Below are positions 19,281-27,429 of a stretch of 64,000 nucleotides of DNA, in pieces. The notes below the pieces were generated by a model. It saw only the letters and a list, made by a program, of their open reading frames with translations. It was not told the origin of the DNA and did no database searches. The stretch covers positions 1,622,001 through 1,686,000 of the forward strand of contig NZ_LT906470.1 of NCBI RefSeq assembly GCF_900187285.1, written 5' to 3'. Origin of the DNA: Veillonella rodentium (GTDB lineage: Bacteria > Bacillota > Negativicutes > Veillonellales > Veillonellaceae). The first letter of the stretch is position 1, and every line of letters starts with the position of its first letter. Position numbers and translations under genes: made by a program.

Positions 19281-19673
19281 TTAACGTTTGGAGAATTGGC
19301 TTGCTTTGCGGGCTTTTTTAAGACCGTATTTTTTACGTTCTTTCATACGTGGGTCACGAGTCAAGAAGCCAGCTTTTTTCAAAGATTGACGAAGTTCGCC
19401 ATCTACGTCCAATAACGCACGGGAGATACCGTGACGAATTGCACCGGCTTGACCGGAAGGACCGCCACCAGCTACAGTTGCGATAACATCGTATTGTTCA
19501 ACTGTGTTAGTCAAATTCAAAGGTTGTTTTACGATCAATTCCAAAGTTTGGCGACCGAAATAATCATTAAGTTCACGTTTGTTAACAGTGATTTTACCTG
19601 TGCCCGGTACCAGACGAACTCTAGCAACGGAAGATTTTCTACGACCAGTGCCGTAATATTGTGCTACTGCCAT
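19281..19673 (-). CDS. rpsI: 30S ribosomal protein S9
   Basis: 130 residues, full length for the family. It begins with [19 protein letters not shown] and ends in the conserved basic tail [11 protein letters not shown] that contacts tRNA in the P site. It follows rplM by 20 bp, the standard L13-S9 pair. In many Firmicutes this pair follows truA directly; here it lies about 16 kb away from truA. Confidence 0.97.
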   Translation of the reverse strand: MAVAQYYGTGRRKSSVARVRLVPGTGKITVNKRELNDYFGRQTLELIVKQPLNLTNTVEQYDVIATVAGGGPSGQAGAIRHGISRALLDVDGELRQSLKKAGFLTRDPRMKERKKYGLKKARKASQFSKR

Positions 19674-19693
19674 TATATGTTCCTCCCTCTAGA

Positions 19694-20134
19694 TTATCGT
19701 ACGGAAATTTCTAACACTTCTGGTTTTTGAGCTGCATGTGGATGCTCAGGACCAGCGTATACATTTAATTTACGGTATTGTTGTGCACCCAATTTATTTT
19801 TTGGAAGCATACCACGAACTGCCATCTCAACAACACGTTCAGGTTGTTTTTCAAGCATCATGCTCAATTTAGTAAAACGAGCACCACCTGGATAACCGGA
19901 ATGACGGAAATATTCCTTCTGCTCTAATTTTTTACCGGTTACGCGAATTTTTTCAGCGTTTACAACAATCACATGGTCACCAGTGTCTACGTGTGGTGTG
20001 AAAGTCGGTTTATTTTTGCCCCGAAGAACTTTTGCAACTTCGGCAGCAAGGCGTCCTAAAGTTTTACCTTCAGCGTCAACAACATACCATTTCCGTTCGA
20101 TTGTGTTCGGATTGGCCATAAATGTAGTTTTCAT
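19694..20134 (-). CDS. rplM: 50S ribosomal protein L13
   Basis: 146 residues, with the family segments [15 protein letters not shown] and GMLPKNKLG. It is an early assembly protein of the large subunit. The ATG lies 9 nt after AGGAGG. It is first in the rplM-rpsI operon, with a consensus promoter ~95 nt upstream. The intervening 5'UTR (about 20135-20222) contains short complementary segments such as TTCC/GGAA and could be an L13 autoregulatory leader, which I could not confirm by folding. Confidence 0.97.
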   Translation of the reverse strand: MKTTFMANPNTIERKWYVVDAEGKTLGRLAAEVAKVLRGKNKPTFTPHVDTGDHVIVVNAEKIRVTGKKLEQKEYFRHSGYPGGARFTKLSMMLEKQPERVVEMAVRGMLPKNKLGAQQYRKLNVYAGPEHPHAAQKPEVLEISVR

Positions 20135-20229
20135 GCTGCATATCCTCCTAATAACGTCATAATTCTACCAAAATCAGCTAGTCCTCTGCTTCCGGGGCTA
20201 ATGGAAACACGACATAAGCCTACCCGAAC

Positions 20230-20258
20230 AGTATACAGATTTTATAAGGCTATGTCAA
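20230..20258 (-). promoter_or_regulatory. Promoter of rplM-rpsI
   Basis: TTGACA (20253-20258), 17-bp spacer, TATACT (20230-20235) on the minus strand: a near-consensus housekeeping promoter. Confidence 0.85.
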
Positions 20259-20304
20259 TTAAAATTTAACAGTTATGTGCTGTCAGTTATGTGCTGTCAT
20301 CAAA

Positions 20305-20682
20305 TTATTTTTTTAGTATAGAATTACATTGCTGTATTACGTCATTCAATACGGTCTGATCAGTATTAAGAACAAATTTAACCCAATTATCACGCCAACT
20401 GCCTCCCAATTGAGCGTCTACTTTTATATGTCCATATGATTTGCATATAATATGGACATAATCATCCGAATCATCATAAGCAATACGAACCTCTCCATCT
20501 AATGTAATATATATTAATTTGAGTTGACTGATTAATTGTCTAAATTGATTTACAGTATAAACAAATGTGCCTCGTCCGGAAAAATCACCACTTTTAATAT
20601 ACACACTAAAGGCAATACACTCCTCTCGAGACTCAACATCAGCAATATAGTTTTCTTCTAACTCAACACGTATAACATCCAT
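20305..20682 (-). CDS. Hypothetical protein, possibly a WapI-like immunity protein
   Basis: A 125-residue soluble, acidic, AT-rich gene with no signal peptide or membrane segment. The middle and C-terminal pattern (FSGRGTFVYTVNQF, YGHIKVDAQLGG, NWVKFVLNTDQTVL) resembles the WapI/DUF6228-type immunity proteins that protect against polymorphic toxins. This is pattern recognition, not a search. No toxin gene is adjacent, so it would be an orphan. It sits at the edge of an AT-rich accessory patch between rplM and rpsD. Confidence 0.5.
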   Translation of the reverse strand: MDVIRVELEENYIADVESREECIAFSVYIKSGDFSGRGTFVYTVNQFRQLISQLKLIYITLDGEVRIAYDDSDDYVHIICKSYGHIKVDAQLGGSWRDNWVKFVLNTDQTVLNDVIQQCNSILKK

Positions 20683-21753
20683 TAATCTCCTCTAAATAAT
20701 AAAAAATGAATAGTCCCCTTTATTATCTTGCATTAGCAAAAACCTACTTATATTACATATAACTTTATATTGTGCAGGAAATTTATATATTTATATAGAA
20801 TTATGAATATATAATATCAAAAATTGATAAAAGTTTAATTTAGATTTTGTAAAACAACACATATTATATCTGTACTTCTATAATCTAGGAGATGATAATA
20901 TGAATCTAGAAAATAAAAACTCATTTCTCTTAAATAGTGCTCTATTTTTTTCAACAATGGGAAGCACAGCAACAACACTAGGCTTTATAACATATATATT
21001 TAATACCACCCACAGTCCCTTTAATACAGGGGCAGTTACGATAGCAACATTATTAGTTGGAATGTTATTAGGCCCATTTTTAGGGATACTTGTAAAAGAA
21101 AAGGGCTTAATGTGGTCTATGGTAGTTCCTGAAATAGTTTCGGGTTTTATATTATTATTTTTTGTTTTCATAGATAATCTTTATCTAGTATATATCATAG
21201 CTTTTCTTATAGGTTTTAATAATAAAATTTTAGGAATCGCTAGACTTTCTTTTATACCTAATATAACAAATGATCTAGTCAAATTTAATGCACTGCTCCG
21301 GTCTATTAATCGTTTTGCATTGATAAGTGGTTCCTTATTATTTAGTGTTATAATTAATTACTCTTTAACGATGGTGTTTGTTATTGATGCAATTACTTAT
21401 ATTATTTCAGCCTACCTACTTTATCGATTAAATAGAAATGTGAGAATACAATCACACTCAACTATCTCCCAAAAAACTATTAGACAAAGCATCTATGACC
21501 GTATTCAACTTTTAATAAAAGGATATAAATTATTATTCCTAAATAAAAAAATTAATTTTATAGTTTATTTGGGTATATTAGCTAGAATATTTTATATGTG
21601 TATTCCAATTCTACTATTAATATTTATTAAAGATATCTTACATTTAACTGATAGTCAGTATGGATATACGCAAACAATCTCTAGATTGGCATCATTCATT
21701 GTTTTTGGAATTCTTGCTAAATATTTCACCATTAACTTAGCAACGAGTTTTAA

Positions 21754-21766
21754 AAAGATTTTGTTT
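21754..21766. repeat. Target-site duplication, left copy (13 bp)
   Basis: AAAGATTTTGTTT directly precedes the left end of the IS and is repeated exactly at 22942-22954. Confidence 0.88.
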
Positions 21767-22941
21767 GCTTAATTGTAGAATGAAATTGAACAAATAAAAA
21801 ATCCATAGTGAACCTTGTGTTATGATTTAGGTGCCTAATCAAAATATAACCGAGGTAATCACTATGGACTACAATAATCATAACACGACATTACGCACAA
21901 ACAAACACTTAAACTTCGAAGAACGATTTTATTTAGAAAAGAGAATCGTTCTAGGAGACAGTATTACTGCAATTTCACGTGCACTGGGCCGTTCCAGAAC
22001 AACTATTTATACAGAATTAAAACGCGGTACTGTAATTCAAATTCGACAAGGTAAATCTCAACTTGTATATTTAGCTGATTCTGGACAGGCAACCTATGAA
22101 AGACAACGTATGGGCTCCTTTAATACCATGAGAGTTGGTGCTATAGAATCTTTTATAAATTGGATTGAAAGCAAAGTTCTAAATGATCATTGGTCCTTTG
22201 ATGCTGCTGTTGGATATGCTAAACATAAGGGTTTGTTTGTGCGTAATGAAATGGTTTGTGCTAAAACTTTATATAATTATCTTCACAAAGGTGTATTGGG
22301 AATAAAAGCAATTGATTTACCATTGGTAGTACGGCGTTCCCAACGAAAATCTACTTCTAGAAAACATAAGCGAGAACTTGGTAAATCCATAGAGCTTCGT
22401 GATCCTAATATTGAAACGCGCGAGGAATTCGGACATTGGGAATTAGATACCGTCCGTGGAATAAAAGATAAGACAGACCATGTTTTAATCTCTTTACTTG
22501 AGCGTAAAAGCAGATTGTATGTGGCTTTACGATGTCCATCAGCACGGGCTACTGATGTAAAAGAAACACTGCATGCATGGTTAAATACGTTTAAAGATGT
22601 TAATCTAGCCTGCTTATGTAAAACAATAACTGCAGATAACGGTTTAGAGTTTTCAGAGATATCTGATTTAGAAAATGAAACTTTGTCTATTTATTTTGCT
22701 CGACCTTATTCTGCTTGGGAACGTGGATCGAACGAAAGGCATAATGGTTTACTTCGTAGATGTATACCGAAAGGAATGCCAATAAAAGCCGTTTCAGAGG
22801 AAACAATTCAACGAACACTTCAATGGTGTAATAATTTGCCACGCAAGCTTCTAAATTATAGAACCCCTTTGGATGTCTTTCTTGAAGAAGTTAATAAAAT
22901 TGTAGATTTGGATACTGTTCAATTTCATATTGCAATTTAAG
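21767..22941 (+). mobile_element. IS30-family insertion sequence, ~1175 bp
   Basis: Ends are imperfect inverted repeats of ~25 bp: the left end reads CTTAATTGTAGAATG and the complement of the right end CTTAAATTGCAATATG, both continuing into GAAATTGAAC. One transposase gene fills the element. It is flanked by 13-bp direct repeats and lies inside an MFS gene. IS30 members usually duplicate only 2-3 bp, so the 13-bp duplication is notable. Confidence 0.9.
21864..22940 (+). CDS. IS30-family transposase
   Basis: A 358-residue DDE transposase. An N-terminal helix-turn-helix (about 15-45: FEERFYLEKRI, SITAISRALGRSRTTI) binds the ends. The catalytic triad lies in GHWELDTV (Asp), TADNGLEF (Asp) and GSNERHNGLLRR (Glu). 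I start at ATG 21864 behind GAGGTAATCACT rather than the GTG at 21831. The stop codon abuts the right inverted repeat. It appears intact and potentially active. Confidence 0.95.
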   Translation: MDYNNHNTTLRTNKHLNFEERFYLEKRIVLGDSITAISRALGRSRTTIYTELKRGTVIQIRQGKSQLVYLADSGQATYERQRMGSFNTMRVGAIESFINWIESKVLNDHWSFDAAVGYAKHKGLFVRNEMVCAKTLYNYLHKGVLGIKAIDLPLVVRRSQRKSTSRKHKRELGKSIELRDPNIETREEFGHWELDTVRGIKDKTDHVLISLLERKSRLYVALRCPSARATDVKETLHAWLNTFKDVNLACLCKTITADNGLEFSEISDLENETLSIYFARPYSAWERGSNERHNGLLRRCIPKGMPIKAVSEETIQRTLQWCNNLPRKLLNYRTPLDVFLEEVNKIVDLDTVQFHIAI

Positions 22942-22954
22942 AAAGATTTTGTTT
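22942..22954. repeat. Target-site duplication, right copy (13 bp)
   Basis: Exact second copy of AAAGATTTTGTTT, directly after the right end of the IS. Confidence 0.88.
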
Positions 22955-23348
22955 CCTCTTTTTATACTATATGGGGGAAGTATTTTTTGCATAGGCTATA
23001 TAGAAACAATAGAACAACTTTATATTCTATATAGTATATCTGAAATATTATTATTTACAGCCGTTGTTTTAGTTCATGCATATATACAATCTATTTTTTC
23101 ACAGGAAGAGTTAACATTAGCTAGCGATTCTGTAAGTACAGGCTTCTCTATTGGATCAATATTATCAATAACTATATTTACAAACTTAGCAAATGTATTA
23201 CCGCTACATGATGTATTTTTTATATGTGGACTGGGGATAATCATAAGTACCGTTATTATAATAAGCTATACTCGATTAAATCAAGAAAGATAAATTTTAT
23301 GATAATTATTTGATTTACCCTTTTATAAATAATACACACATAATATAT

Positions 23349-23383
23349 AAAAAATCCGCAGTGCGTTGCACTGCGGATTTTTG
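23349..23383 (-). terminator. Terminator of rpsD (bidirectional)
   Basis: 12-bp perfect stem (AATCCGCAGTGC / GCACTGCGGATT) with a 3-nt loop, T-rich on both sides. It serves rpsD on the minus strand and could also end the MFS transcript. Confidence 0.9.
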
Positions 23384-23390
23384 CACCAAA

Positions 23391-23978
23391 TTATTTGGAG
23401 TACAATTCGACGATAAGTGTTTCGTTAACTTCGATAGGAAGTTCTTCACGTTGAGGAAGACGAGTGAAAGTAGCTTTGAAGCCGTCCAAATCTTTTTCAA
23501 TGTAAGGAAGTTCGAAAGAACGAAGTTCTTGGAAGTTAGTTTTGAACATTTCGTTGTCACGAGATGCTTCGCGTAATTCGATTACATCGCCTGGTTTGCA
23601 GGAAAAGGAAGGAATGTCTACGCGACGACCGTTTACCAGGATGTGACCATGGTTTACCATTTGACGAGCTTGACGAATGGAGTTACCGAAACCGATGCGA
23701 TATACAAGGTTATCAAGGCGTTGTTCCAAAAGGATCAACATATTTTGACCTGTAACACCTTGCATTTTTTTCGCTTTATCATAATAGCGTACGAACTGGC
23801 GTTCTAGCAAGTTGTAGTAAGCTTTAACTTTCTGTTTTTCTAATAATTGTGTGCCATACTCAGACATTTTCTTCTGACGTTGGTCTTTCTTGACGCGATT
23901 CAAGGCTTTTGCGTGACCGAATACGTTCACACCAAAGCGACGACAAAGTTTGAATCGAGCCTCTCTTCTCGTTGCCAT
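23391..23978 (-). CDS. rpsD: 30S ribosomal protein S4
   Basis: 195 residues, short relative to the ~200-205 typical. It has the S4 RNA-binding domain (about 86-150: [23 protein letters not shown]). It is a primary 16S rRNA binder and in many bacteria a translational autoregulator. Only one Cys lies in the N-terminal region, so it is a zinc-free form. It is separate from the alpha operon, as in bacilli, and has its own promoter and leader. Confidence 0.97.
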   Translation of the reverse strand: MATRREARFKLCRRFGVNVFGHAKALNRVKKDQRQKKMSEYGTQLLEKQKVKAYYNLLERQFVRYYDKAKKMQGVTGQNMLILLEQRLDNLVYRIGFGNSIRQARQMVNHGHILVNGRRVDIPSFSCKPGDVIELREASRDNEMFKTNFQELRSFELPYIEKDLDGFKATFTRLPQREELPIEVNETLIVELYSK

Positions 23979-24013
23979 GTGATTATCACCTCATAGTTTA
24001 AATAAAAAAATCC

Positions 24014-24033
24014 GTACCTACACATAAAGGTAC
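24014..24033 (-). promoter_or_regulatory. Hairpin plus T-run at the 5' end of the rpsD transcript
   Basis: GTACCT/AGGTAC stem with an 8-nt loop followed by GGATTTTTTTATTT, beginning at about the predicted transcription start and ending ~36 nt before the rpsD start codon. It is either an attenuator-like element or a stabilising 5' hairpin. Confidence 0.5.
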
Positions 24034-24039
24034 TTATAA

Positions 24040-24068
24040 ATAATATCACTTCCCCCTAACCATGTCAA
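24040..24068 (-). promoter_or_regulatory. Promoter of rpsD
   Basis: TTGACA (24063-24068), 17-bp spacer, TATTAT (24040-24045) on the minus strand. Confidence 0.85.
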
Positions 24069-24276
24069 TTAGTGATACCTGTGAAAGTTATTGAAACAAA
24101 TGCATAACGATCTTTTGAAAGTATAACTTTTACGATAAACCTGTCTACTATATCGATTCCGCATGATTCATCGCATTTTGTAGATTTAGATGAAAAAATA
24201 CTTGTGATATGCTACAATACGATTAAGTAAGGTAATAGTTAGCATGGGAGTTTTATGATTAAATTGGGGGATCCAT

Positions 24277-25176
24277 ATGAAAGAATTACCTACAATGCAA
24301 GAGCTGCAAAGTTTTATTACCTATAATAAAACAGGTAGCTTTACATTAGCTGCACAATCTATGAATATTACACAGTCTGCTTTCAGCGCTCAAATGAAAA
24401 AATTGGAGCGCTTAATAGGCGTGAAATTAATATCCCGCTCGACACGAGGCAGTCGTTTGACACCGGAAGGCGAATTGTTCCTGCCTGAAGCGGAGCAAGT
24501 ACTGGATACATTGGAACGGGCGATTCAATCCATCCGGCTAGCGAGCAAGGTGGAACGACCTATCCTGAATATCGGCGTACTACGCAGCTTGGGCGATATC
24601 CGCCTGAACGGCTATGTATCACATTTTTTCCGCAATCATCCGGAATTCTCCGTCAGCATCTATGATATGGAAGAAGAAGAACTGATGCTCGACTTGCGCG
24701 AGAACCGCATCGACATCGCCCTTCTCTATTTACCGAACAATAAGGATATGTCCCTGTATGAATCAACGGCGCTTCGTGAGGATGAGTTCGTCTATTATGC
24801 ACCGAATCTGATTGAAGGTATGAAAACCGCCAGTCTCAAATCGATTCAGCAGCAGCCGTTGCTCATGTATCCGCCTAAATACTTTATGTATCGTACATTA
24901 AAAAACTATGTCGGCAACGGACAGCAGAATATCCATATCCGCGGCAGCCGGTTATCCAATCCGTACACGATGATCGACTACTGTCAGAAGAATAACTCCG
25001 GTTGTATCGTGGCTCGACAAATCCTGGATTCCTTAAACATTTCGGACGGTTATGTTCCGTTGGAAAAACCGTTTAAATTACAAGTATGCTTTGCATTTAA
25101 GAAAAATAACTCCAAAACGGAAACCATGAATACATTCATGGATTATGTACAACGTGAATCCCCTGCACAAATATGA
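24277..25176 (+). CDS. LysR-family transcriptional regulator
   Basis: A 299-residue protein with an N-terminal winged helix (about 8-65: [36 protein letters not shown]) and a C-terminal effector-binding domain (~95-295). The start lies behind GGGGGATCC, a weak ribosome binding site. It is transcribed divergently from rpsD. The stop overlaps the start of the small membrane protein gene downstream by 4 bp, so the two are co-expressed. The effector is unknown. Confidence 0.9.
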   Translation: MKELPTMQELQSFITYNKTGSFTLAAQSMNITQSAFSAQMKKLERLIGVKLISRSTRGSRLTPEGELFLPEAEQVLDTLERAIQSIRLASKVERPILNIGVLRSLGDIRLNGYVSHFFRNHPEFSVSIYDMEEEELMLDLRENRIDIALLYLPNNKDMSLYESTALREDEFVYYAPNLIEGMKTASLKSIQQQPLLMYPPKYFMYRTLKNYVGNGQQNIHIRGSRLSNPYTMIDYCQKNNSGCIVARQILDSLNISDGYVPLEKPFKLQVCFAFKKNNSKTETMNTFMDYVQRESPAQI

Positions 25177-25502
25177 TTATGCTCTTATCAATTCTATTCT
25201 TTATACTCGCAGGCCTCGCCGAAATCGGCGGCGGCTATCTCGTGTGGCTTTACATGCGCGATGACAAAGGTCCTTTATATCTTCTGGCCGGTGCGCTCAT
25301 ACTCATACTATACGGCATCATCCCCACCTTTCAGCCGGAGGCGAATTTCGGAAAGGTCTACGCCGCATACGGCGGTGTATTCATCGCCCTCTCCATCCTA
25401 TGGGGGTGGCTCATAGACGGATTACGTCCCGATATGCATGATATTCTGGGCGGACTTGTCTGCCTCGTCGGCGTTTATATCATCATGTATGCACCAAGGT
25501 AA
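25173..25502 (+). CDS. UPF0060 (YnfA-like) small membrane protein
   Basis: A 109-residue protein with four transmembrane helices, matching the UPF0060/YnfA family by [14 protein letters not shown] near the N-terminus, the central YGIIPT and the [12 protein letters not shown] segment. YnfA proteins are related to small multidrug resistance (SMR)-type exporters; some have been tied to efflux. It is translationally coupled to the LysR gene (4-bp overlap), which may control it. Confidence 0.9.
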   Translation: MIMLLSILFFILAGLAEIGGGYLVWLYMRDDKGPLYLLAGALILILYGIIPTFQPEANFGKVYAAYGGVFIALSILWGWLIDGLRPDMHDILGGLVCLVGVYIIMYAPR

Positions 25503-25555
25503 GATGATATGTATAGCCGGAATATAAAACGATATATATACGTCGACATAAAACG

Positions 25556-25589
25556 ATAAAAGCGGTTGTCCGAAGACAACCGCTTATTT
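25556..25589 (-). terminator. Terminator of the tRNA operon (bidirectional)
   Basis: 11-bp perfect stem AAGCGGTTGTC / GACAACCGCTT with a tetraloop, directly after the last tRNA (TTCG loop on the minus strand, then TTTTATCG). Confidence 0.85.
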
Positions 25590-25665
<76 letters not shown>

Positions 25666-25669
25666 ATGT

Positions 25670-25744
25670 TGGTGACCCGTCCGGGAATCGAACCCGGGAT
25701 ACCGCCGTGAAAGGGCGGTGTCTTAACCGCTTGACCAACGGGCC
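25670..25744 (-). tRNA. tRNA-Glu (anticodon TTC), second unit
   Basis: Acceptor GGCCCGT/ACGGGTC, anticodon loop CTTTCAC, encoded CCA. Duplicated at 26183-26257. Confidence 0.95.
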
Positions 25745-25749
25745 GCAAT

Positions 25750-25825
25750 TGGTGACTCACCCGCGACTCGAACGCGGGACACCCTGATTAAAAGTCAGGT
25801 GCTCTGCCAACTGAGCTAGTGAGTC
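25750..25825 (-). tRNA. tRNA-Lys (anticodon TTT), second unit
   Basis: Acceptor GACTCAC/GTGAGTC, anticodon loop CTTTTAA, encoded CCA. Duplicated at 26263-26338. Confidence 0.95.
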
Positions 25826-25836
25826 ATGTAAAGTTT

Positions 25837-25911
25837 TGGCAGGGGTAAAAGGATTCGAACCTTTGAATAACGGAGTCAGAGTCCGTTGCCTTACCGCTTG
25901 GCGATACCCCT
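25837..25911 (-). tRNA. tRNA-Gln (anticodon CTG)
   Basis: Acceptor AGGGGTA/TACCCCT, anticodon stem ACGGA/TCCGT with loop CTCTGAC, discriminator G, encoded CCA. Present only in the second unit; the first unit lacks it. The anticodon is CUG, so a UUG-reading tRNA-Gln must lie elsewhere. Confidence 0.92.
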
Positions 25912-25944
25912 ACATAGTGGTATACCAGTACCAGAAATAAAAAA

Positions 25945-26020
25945 TGGCTCCCCGAGTAGGACTCGAACCTACGACCGATCGGTTAACAGCCGATTGCTCT
26001 ACCGACTGAGCTATCGAGGA
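25945..26020 (-). tRNA. tRNA-Asn (anticodon GTT), second unit
   Basis: Acceptor TCCTCGA/TCGGGGA, anticodon loop CTGTTAA, discriminator G, encoded CCA. Duplicated at 26369-26444. Confidence 0.95.
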
Positions 26021-26025
26021 ACATA

Positions 26026-26100
26026 TGGAGCGGGAAACGAGATTCGAACTCGCGACCCCCGCCTTGGCAAGGCGGTGCTCTACCGCTGAGCTATTCCCGC
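26026..26100 (-). tRNA. tRNA-Gly (anticodon GCC), second unit
   Basis: Acceptor GCGGGAA/TTCCCGC, anticodon loop TTGCCAA, discriminator T, encoded CCA. Duplicated at 26450-26524. Confidence 0.95.
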
Positions 26101-26103
26101 ATG

Positions 26104-26179
<76 letters not shown>

Positions 26180-26182
26180 ATG

Positions 26183-26257
26183 TGGTGACCCGTCCGGGAA
26201 TCGAACCCGGGATACCGCCGTGAAAGGGCGGTGTCTTAACCGCTTGACCAACGGGCC
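26183..26257 (-). tRNA. tRNA-Glu (anticodon TTC), first unit
   Basis: Same sequence as 25670-25744, encoded CCA. Confidence 0.95.
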
Positions 26258-26262
26258 ATGAT

Positions 26263-26338
26263 TGGTGACTCACCCGCGACTCGAACGCGGGACACCCTGA
26301 TTAAAAGTCAGGTGCTCTGCCAACTGAGCTAGTGAGTC
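26263..26338 (-). tRNA. tRNA-Lys (anticodon TTT), first unit
   Basis: Same sequence as 25750-25825, encoded CCA. Confidence 0.95.
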
Positions 26339-26368
26339 ATATGCCAGTAGGCAGTCTCAAAAGAGAAA

Positions 26369-26444
26369 TGGCTCCCCGAGTAGGACTCGAACCTACGACC
26401 GATCGGTTAACAGCCGATTGCTCTACCGACTGAGCTATCGAGGA
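26369..26444 (-). tRNA. tRNA-Asn (anticodon GTT), first unit
   Basis: Same sequence as 25945-26020, encoded CCA. The Lys-Asn spacer here is 30 bp and contains no tRNA-Gln. Confidence 0.95.
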
Positions 26445-26449
26445 ACGTA

Positions 26450-26524
26450 TGGAGCGGGAAACGAGATTCGAACTCGCGACCCCCGCCTTGGCAAGGCGGT
26501 GCTCTACCGCTGAGCTATTCCCGC
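26450..26524 (-). tRNA. tRNA-Gly (anticodon GCC), first unit
   Basis: Same sequence as 26026-26100, encoded CCA; promoter-proximal tRNA of the array. Confidence 0.95.
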
Positions 26525-26534
26525 ATACAGAACT

Positions 26535-26571
26535 GATAATTAACATAACATAATTATCAATCTGTCGTCAA
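26535..26571 (-). promoter_or_regulatory. Promoter-like element overlapping a palindrome, tRNA array (P2)
   Basis: TTGACG (26566-26571) with TATGTT or TTATGT 17-18 bp downstream on the minus strand, about 20 bp before the first tRNA. The -10 lies inside an 8-bp-arm inverted repeat GATAATTA / TAATTATC (26535-26558). Confidence 0.55.
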
Positions 26572-26603
26572 GAAGAATTTAAGTCTGTCCTGACTGCCTT
26601 ATA

Positions 26604-26632
26604 ATAATATCAATTTACCTATATAGTGTCAA
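26604..26632 (-). promoter_or_regulatory. Main promoter of the tRNA array (P1)
   Basis: TTGACA (26627-26632), 17-bp spacer, TATTAT (26604-26609) on the minus strand, directly after the acetyltransferase stop. Confidence 0.8.
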
Positions 26633-26637
26633 TGGTT

Positions 26638-27246
26638 TTATATGAATTTTATAATCTTAGCTGGTGTTCCTACAACTACAGCGTTATCAGGTATATCTTT
26701 TGTTACCGTACTATTGGCACCTACTATAGAATTTTTACCAACAGTTACACCGGGTAATATAGTGACATTGGCCCCGAGCCAAGCATTTTCTTTAATATGA
26801 ATAGGTTTTAGTTCTAAACCTCTTCGTTTATTAGGATCTATACTATGATTAACAGTTATTAATGAACACCTAGGACCTATTAAAACATGATCATCAATCT
26901 GAATGCCACCTAAATCGGTAAAGAATACATCTTTGTTAATAAAAACATGCTTTCCCACCACAGTATGTTTTCCGAAGTCCGTATGAAATGGAGTATGTAC
27001 AAATACTGACGGATCAATATTAGCATCCCATAACTTTGATAATTGCTCACGTATATTTGATTGCAATGGCGGTATTTGATTCAGAGAACTATTTTCTACC
27101 ATAGCAGATTCTAATAGCTGATGGATTCTTTCAAACAAATATGAGTTTTCTGGAATTGAAATAGACTTGTTTATTTTAAGTATTTCTAACCATGTAGAGG
27201 CATTCCCTAGGGCAGACTCTAGTTTTTCTTCATTAAATGTATTCAT
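26638..27246 (-). CDS. Sugar/maltose O-acetyltransferase-like protein (left-handed beta-helix)
   Basis: A 202-residue hexapeptide-repeat acetyltransferase of the NodL/LacA/Maa type. The N-terminal ~60 residues are helical, and the beta-helix runs from ~70 to the end with hexapeptide turns such as IGPRCSLITVNHS (catalytic His in VNHS), ENAWLGANVTILPGVTVG and VVVGTPAKII. These enzymes acetylate sugars or similar acceptors with acetyl-CoA. I use ATG 27246 (AAGG 7 nt upstream); ATG 27252 is the alternative. It is transcribed divergently from a LysR gene, which probably controls it. Confidence 0.87.
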   Translation of the reverse strand: MNTFNEEKLESALGNASTWLEILKINKSISIPENSYLFERIHQLLESAMVENSSLNQIPPLQSNIREQLSKLWDANIDPSVFVHTPFHTDFGKHTVVGKHVFINKDVFFTDLGGIQIDDHVLIGPRCSLITVNHSIDPNKRRGLELKPIHIKENAWLGANVTILPGVTVGKNSIVGANSTVTKDIPDNAVVVGTPAKIIKFI

Positions 27247-27284
27247 AATCATACCTTATTTTAATTAATTTACCTTATGCATAT

Positions 27285-27313
27285 AGTATAGCTTTACTTC
27301 CTAAGCATAACAA
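27285..27313 (-). promoter_or_regulatory. Promoter of the acetyltransferase gene
   Basis: TTGTTA (27308-27313), 17-bp spacer, TATACT (27285-27290) on the minus strand. Confidence 0.75.
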
Positions 27314-27331
27314 TTTACTATAATATATATC

Positions 27332-27356
27332 CAGACATTAGTTATTCCTATGTCTG
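27332..27356. promoter_or_regulatory. Candidate LysR-binding site
   Basis: Perfect inverted repeat CAGACAT-N11-ATGTCTG, matching the T-N11-A rule for LysR regulators. It lies in the divergent gap, 18 bp upstream of the acetyltransferase -35 and 73 bp upstream of lysR. Confidence 0.65.
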
Positions 27357-27429
27357 AACTTGAAAGTAATACATTGATTATATTTATCTCAGCCATTTAT
27401 ATATTTTTCAAATCATAAAGTGAGGTCCC

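Larger units (their letters stand above)
20900..23293 (+). pseudogene. MFS transporter gene interrupted by an IS30-family insertion
   Basis: Two halves of one major facilitator gene flank an insertion sequence. The 5' part (20900-21766) encodes about 289 residues with seven or more membrane helices (start behind GGAGATGATAAT). The 3' part resumes in frame after the second target-site copy (22955-23293) and encodes the last helices. Deleting the element plus one 13-bp repeat joins SFKKILF to PLFILYGG without a frame change, so the insertion is recent and the gene was otherwise intact. The protein resembles antibiotic or siderophore efflux MFS pumps; the substrate is unknown. The gene is very AT-rich and on the opposite strand to its neighbours, suggesting acquisition. 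Confidence 0.9.

Noticed and set aside
21831-21863. GTG start for the IS30 transposase
   Set aside because: ATG 21864 has a GAGGTAATCACT site and gives the normal family N-terminus.
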